A DNA stretch of 42,933 bases from an uncultured Eubacteriales bacterium (GTDB taxonomy: Bacteria; Bacillota; Clostridia; Oscillospirales; Oscillospiraceae), in NCBI GenBank assembly GCA_900545815.1, contig URAM01000017.1:1-42933 (forward strand), in the 5' to 3' direction. A program made the translations under genes and the position numbers. The notes under the pieces are model-generated. The model was not told the origin of the DNA, searched no databases, and was given only the letters and a program-made list of their open reading frames with translations. How positions within the stretch are numbered: the first letter of the stretch is position 1; every line of letters starts with the position of its first letter. Below, piece by piece: positions 40,502 to 42,933 of this stretch.

Positions 40502-42196
40502 ATGATACAGGGAATCCCCGCATCGGGCGGCATCGGCATCGGCACCGCCGTTCTTCTGCGCCCCCAGAGCTTGACTTACGAATCCAAGCCGGCGGCGGAT
40601 AAGAAGCTGGAAAAACAGCGGCTCCATGCGGCTATCGCACAGTTCGTCCAGGACACCCAAAAGGTGGCGGACACCTTCGGCAAACGACTGGATGCACGAG
40701 ATGCGGAGATCCTCACTGGCCACATCGACATGATCCAAGACCCGTTCCTTCAGGAGGAGATGGACAATCGCATTGATGAGGGACTGTGTGCGGAGGGGGC
40801 AGCAGAGGCGGTGCTGGAGATGTTCAAGGCGCTGTTTCTAAGCTCCGAGGTGGAGCTGATCCAGCAGCGTGCCACTGATGTGGAGGACATCCGGCAAAAA
40901 CTGCTGGAGATCTTGCTGGGGGTGGAGCAGCTGGATCTGAAGCACCTGCCCAAGGACAGTATCCTGGTGGTGGATGACCTGACCCCGTCTATGACTGCGG
41001 AGATGGATCATGACAGCGTAGCGGGCATCGTCACCCAGCGGGGCGGCATGACTTCCCACTCCGCCATTCTCTCCCGTGCCTTGGGCATCCCCGCTGTTCT
41101 CAGCGTGCCGGACGCCTTGGAGCGCATCCAGGATGGGACAAAGGTGATCGTGGATGGCACCATGGGCGTGGTGCAGGCGGCGCCAACGGCGGAGCTGTTG
41201 GCGCAGTATCGAGCTCGCCAGAACGGCGCTGCGGCGGAAAAGCGGCTGCTGGAGCAGTTCCGAGGGCTGCCTACACAGACCAAGGACGGCAAGACCTTAC
41301 AGGTGCTGGGCAACATCGGCACCCCCGCAGAGGCGGTGCAAGTGGCCGAGGAGGACGGGGAAGGGGTTGGCTTGTTCCGAACCGAATTCCTTTACATGAA
41401 TCGCACCGAAGCACCGGATGAGGAGACTCAGTACCAGGCGTACCAGCGGGTATGTGACGTGCTCAAGGGCAAACCGGTCATCATTCGCACCCTGGACGTA
41501 GGCGGAGACAAGGACATCCCTTACCTGCACCTGGAGCAGGAGGAGAACCCGTTCCTGGGCTATCGAGCCGTCCGCTATTGCTTGGGCAACCAGGATGCCT
41601 TCCGCACCCAGCTCACCGCCCTTATGCGGGCAGGGGCAGACAGCGGAGGACAGCTGTGGATCATGATCCCCATGGTCACCACCGTCGCTGAGATCAAGCA
41701 GGTGCGGGCGCTGGCGGAGGACATCAGCCAAAAGACCGGCCTGCCCCTGCCCAAGATTGGCACCATGATCGAGACACCATCTGCCATGCTCATGGCAGAT
41801 GTGCTGGCCAAGTACTGCGACTTTTTCAGCATCGGTACCAACGACCTGATCCAGTACCTGATGGCCGCCGATCGGGGCAATCCCAACGTGGCGTATTTGT
41901 ACCAGCCTTGCGACCCGGCGGTGCTCCGTGCGATTCAGGCTGTCATTCAGGCTGGCGCTCGGGCTGGCATCCCGGTGGGGCTGTGCGGGGAGATGGCATC
42001 GGATGCGATGCTCAACCCAGTGCTTCTGGGCTTTGGTTTGGAACGGTTCTCCGTTAGCCCCTCCGCCATCCTGAACACCCGACGGGAGATCAGCCGTTGG
42101 AGCATTCAGGAGGCTCAGGAAGTGGCAGAACACGTCCTGACTCTGGAGACTGCCGCAGAGGTGGCAGCCTACCTGGCCGAAGTGCGGAAACGCTAA
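40502..42196 (+). CDS. ptsI: PTS enzyme I (phosphoenolpyruvate-protein phosphotransferase)
   Basis: Enzyme I takes phosphate from PEP and passes it to HPr. The 564-residue protein has the N-terminal HPr-binding domain, the phosphohistidine loop GGMTSHSAIL, and the PEP-binding barrel with FLYMNRTEAPDEE, IRTLDVGGDKDIPY, GTNDLIQYLMAADRGN and the catalytic Cys in GLCGEMASD. The ATG at 40502 was preferred because GGAAGGAAG precedes it and the protein then starts MIQGIPAS; an in-frame GTG overlapping the HPr stop (40478) is less likely. Confidence 0.96.
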   Translation: MIQGIPASGGIGIGTAVLLRPQSLTYESKPAADKKLEKQRLHAAIAQFVQDTQKVADTFGKRLDARDAEILTGHIDMIQDPFLQEEMDNRIDEGLCAEGAAEAVLEMFKALFLSSEVELIQQRATDVEDIRQKLLEILLGVEQLDLKHLPKDSILVVDDLTPSMTAEMDHDSVAGIVTQRGGMTSHSAILSRALGIPAVLSVPDALERIQDGTKVIVDGTMGVVQAAPTAELLAQYRARQNGAAAEKRLLEQFRGLPTQTKDGKTLQVLGNIGTPAEAVQVAEEDGEGVGLFRTEFLYMNRTEAPDEETQYQAYQRVCDVLKGKPVIIRTLDVGGDKDIPYLHLEQEENPFLGYRAVRYCLGNQDAFRTQLTALMRAGADSGGQLWIMIPMVTTVAEIKQVRALAEDISQKTGLPLPKIGTMIETPSAMLMADVLAKYCDFFSIGTNDLIQYLMAADRGNPNVAYLYQPCDPAVLRAIQAVIQAGARAGIPVGLCGEMASDAMLNPVLLGFGLERFSVSPSAILNTRREISRWSIQEAQEVAEHVLTLETAAEVAAYLAEVRKR

Positions 42197-42208
42197 ATTG
42201 GAAACAAA

Positions 42209-42255
42209 AAACACGAAACGCTGCGTTTTTTGCTTGGCGTTTCGTGTTTATTTTT
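42209..42255. terminator. Terminator between ptsI and the convergent HPr-like gene
   Basis: AAACACGAAACGC (42209-42221) and GCGTTTCGTGTTT (42237-42249) form a 13-bp stem, followed by ATTTTT on the plus strand and flanked by A-rich sequence that gives T-runs on the minus strand. A further hairpin (42267-42289) lies between it and the minus-strand gene. Confidence 0.88.
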
Positions 42256-42336
42256 GTCTCACAGCGTTCCGCTATCTCAGATGGCGGAATAAATAACGAT
42301 CCACCTTTTCCGGCGGCGTGTACGTCTTGCCACAGA

Positions 42337-42615
42337 TCATTTATGAGGCAGCTCATTCAGTTCCGTCTCGATAAAATCCACGAACATTTTCAGCGCTTCT
42401 TCCTCCCCCTTGCCGTCACAGCACAGGGTCACTTCCGAATCCTTCTTCAGGTAGTTGGCCATCAGATCCACTACGTTTTTTGCGTTGATGTCCTTATCTT
42501 GATAGTGGATCCAAATTTTGCACTCGTAAAACTTACTCAGCCGGTCGCTGATCATAACAGACGGGAGCATATGCAGGCCGTATTCACAGGTGATCTTGAT
42601 CTTTTTGGAAACCAT
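42337..42615 (-). CDS. Divergent HPr-family protein lacking Arg17 and Ser46
   Basis: The 92-residue protein has the HPr fold signature with His15 in YGLHMLPS, but Arg17 is Leu and the Ser46 position is Asn (NAKNVVDLM). The normal phosphotransfer site is thus incomplete, and HPr-kinase control is excluded. The C-terminal third is rich in Glu/Lys and slightly longer than usual. It is transcribed alone from its own near-consensus promoter, convergent to the EIIA-HPr-EI operon. It may be a regulatory HPr relative in the spirit of Crh, though Crh loses His15 rather than Ser46. Function unknown. GGGGGGAG precedes the ATG. Confidence 0.82.
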   Translation of the reverse strand: MVSKKIKITCEYGLHMLPSVMISDRLSKFYECKIWIHYQDKDINAKNVVDLMANYLKKDSEVTLCCDGKGEEEALKMFVDFIETELNELPHK

Positions 42616-42706
42616 CGTCTCTTTCTCCCCCCAAACGCTGCGTGCCTGATTGCGACGCCCTTACTCGCCCCATGTTTCTGTCAGGCCGCAAGATGATTTA
42701 CCTCAA

Positions 42707-42735
42707 ATTATACCATAGAACCCCCTCCGGTTCAA
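42707..42735 (-). promoter_or_regulatory. Promoter of the divergent HPr gene
   Basis: On the minus strand TTGAAC (42735-42730), a 17-base spacer and TATAAT (42712-42707). Confidence 0.85.
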
Positions 42736-42779
42736 GAAATCCCCCTCCGAAATTTTCCGCCCGCTGCACCGATCTTCCA

Positions 42780-42808
42780 TGGACAATCCCCGCCAAACCA
42801 CTTATAAT
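42780..42808 (+). promoter_or_regulatory. Promoter of cinA
   Basis: TGGACA (42780-42785), a 17-base spacer and TATAAT (42803-42808), divergent from the HPr-like gene's promoter. Confidence 0.8.
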
Positions 42809-42895
42809 AAAGGGTGCGCAAACACCGGCCTGGGCAGTTTGTCCGGCCGCAGAAATAACCGGAACCATCCCCAAAGTTGGAAAGGAGACCGTGAC

Positions 42896-42933
42896 ATGAC
42901 CGCTGAGATTTTAAGCGTGGGAACCGAATTGCT
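42896..42933 (+). CDS. cinA: CinA (competence/damage-inducible protein, nicotinamide-nucleotide amidase family), 3' partial
   Basis: Only the first 12 complete codons are in the window. They read MTAEILSVGTEL, the characteristic CinA/MoeA-type N-terminal strand (AEILSVGTELLLG). AAAGGAG precedes the ATG by about 9 bases, and a near-consensus promoter lies 90 bases upstream. The rest of the gene is outside the window, so nothing more can be said about its domains. Confidence 0.75.
   Translation, partial: MTAEILSVGTEL

Noticed and set aside
1..42933. CRISPR arrays, tRNA or rRNA genes
   Set aside because: No regularly spaced direct repeats and no cloverleaf or rRNA-like sequence were seen on either strand.

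Overview
The window looks like a chromosomal segment of an anaerobic, gut-type member of the Clostridia, probably in or near the Oscillospirales. This is an inference from several features: GC-rich genes with Firmicutes-type promoters and strong Shine-Dalgarno sites, a BMP-type nucleoside transporter, an ANTAR regulator next to glutamine synthetase, a GGGtGRT/Fe-S scaffold pair, a single-chain PurL, and a mobile element in the 3' end of rlmD. No rRNA or tRNA gene is visible.

Layout. (1) 1-about 3600: tail of an integrative mobile element, with a type III restriction-like protein fragment, a large serine recombinase and a small element protein. It abuts the 3' end of rlmD, and its edge seems to supply a roughly 90-residue C-terminal tail to RlmD (3286-4917, minus). 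(2) 5090-7942: an AT-rich BspA-type leucine-rich-repeat surface protein. (3) 8137-17345: secA, pgeF, an orphan family-5 solute-binding lipoprotein, and purL. (4) 17387-23834: a chorismate/phenylalanine operon, aroF-aroB-aroA-aroC-pheA-aroQ. Its leader encodes a 34-residue peptide rich in Tyr, Phe and Trp and can form mutually exclusive RNA pairings that end in a terminator just before aroF. This reads as a ribosome-mediated transcription attenuator and is the most interesting signal in the window. (5) 24037-29099: a BMP-family nucleoside ABC transporter. (6) Minus strand 34614-29330: glnA, an ANTAR regulator and purF as one likely operon, followed by an Fe-S scaffold/GGGtGRT pair with its own promoter. 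The glnA leader carries an ANTAR-like hexaloop hairpin overlapping a terminator-like stem. (7) 34847-39566: pstS-pstC-pstA-pstB-phoU behind a Pho-box-like promoter, with a 570-base hairpin-rich gap after pstS. (8) 39637-42196: EIIA(Fru)-HPr-EI without any membrane permease, then a convergent second HPr-like gene lacking two key residues. (9) From 42896: the first codons of cinA.

How it fits together: much of the segment handles nitrogen, phosphate, purines and aromatic amino acids. Glutamine made by GlnA feeds PurF and PurL. Phosphate and nucleosides are imported by Pst and the BMP transporter. The PTS genes look like general or regulatory phosphotransfer components. All calls come from reading the sequence and from knowledge of the families; no database search was run.
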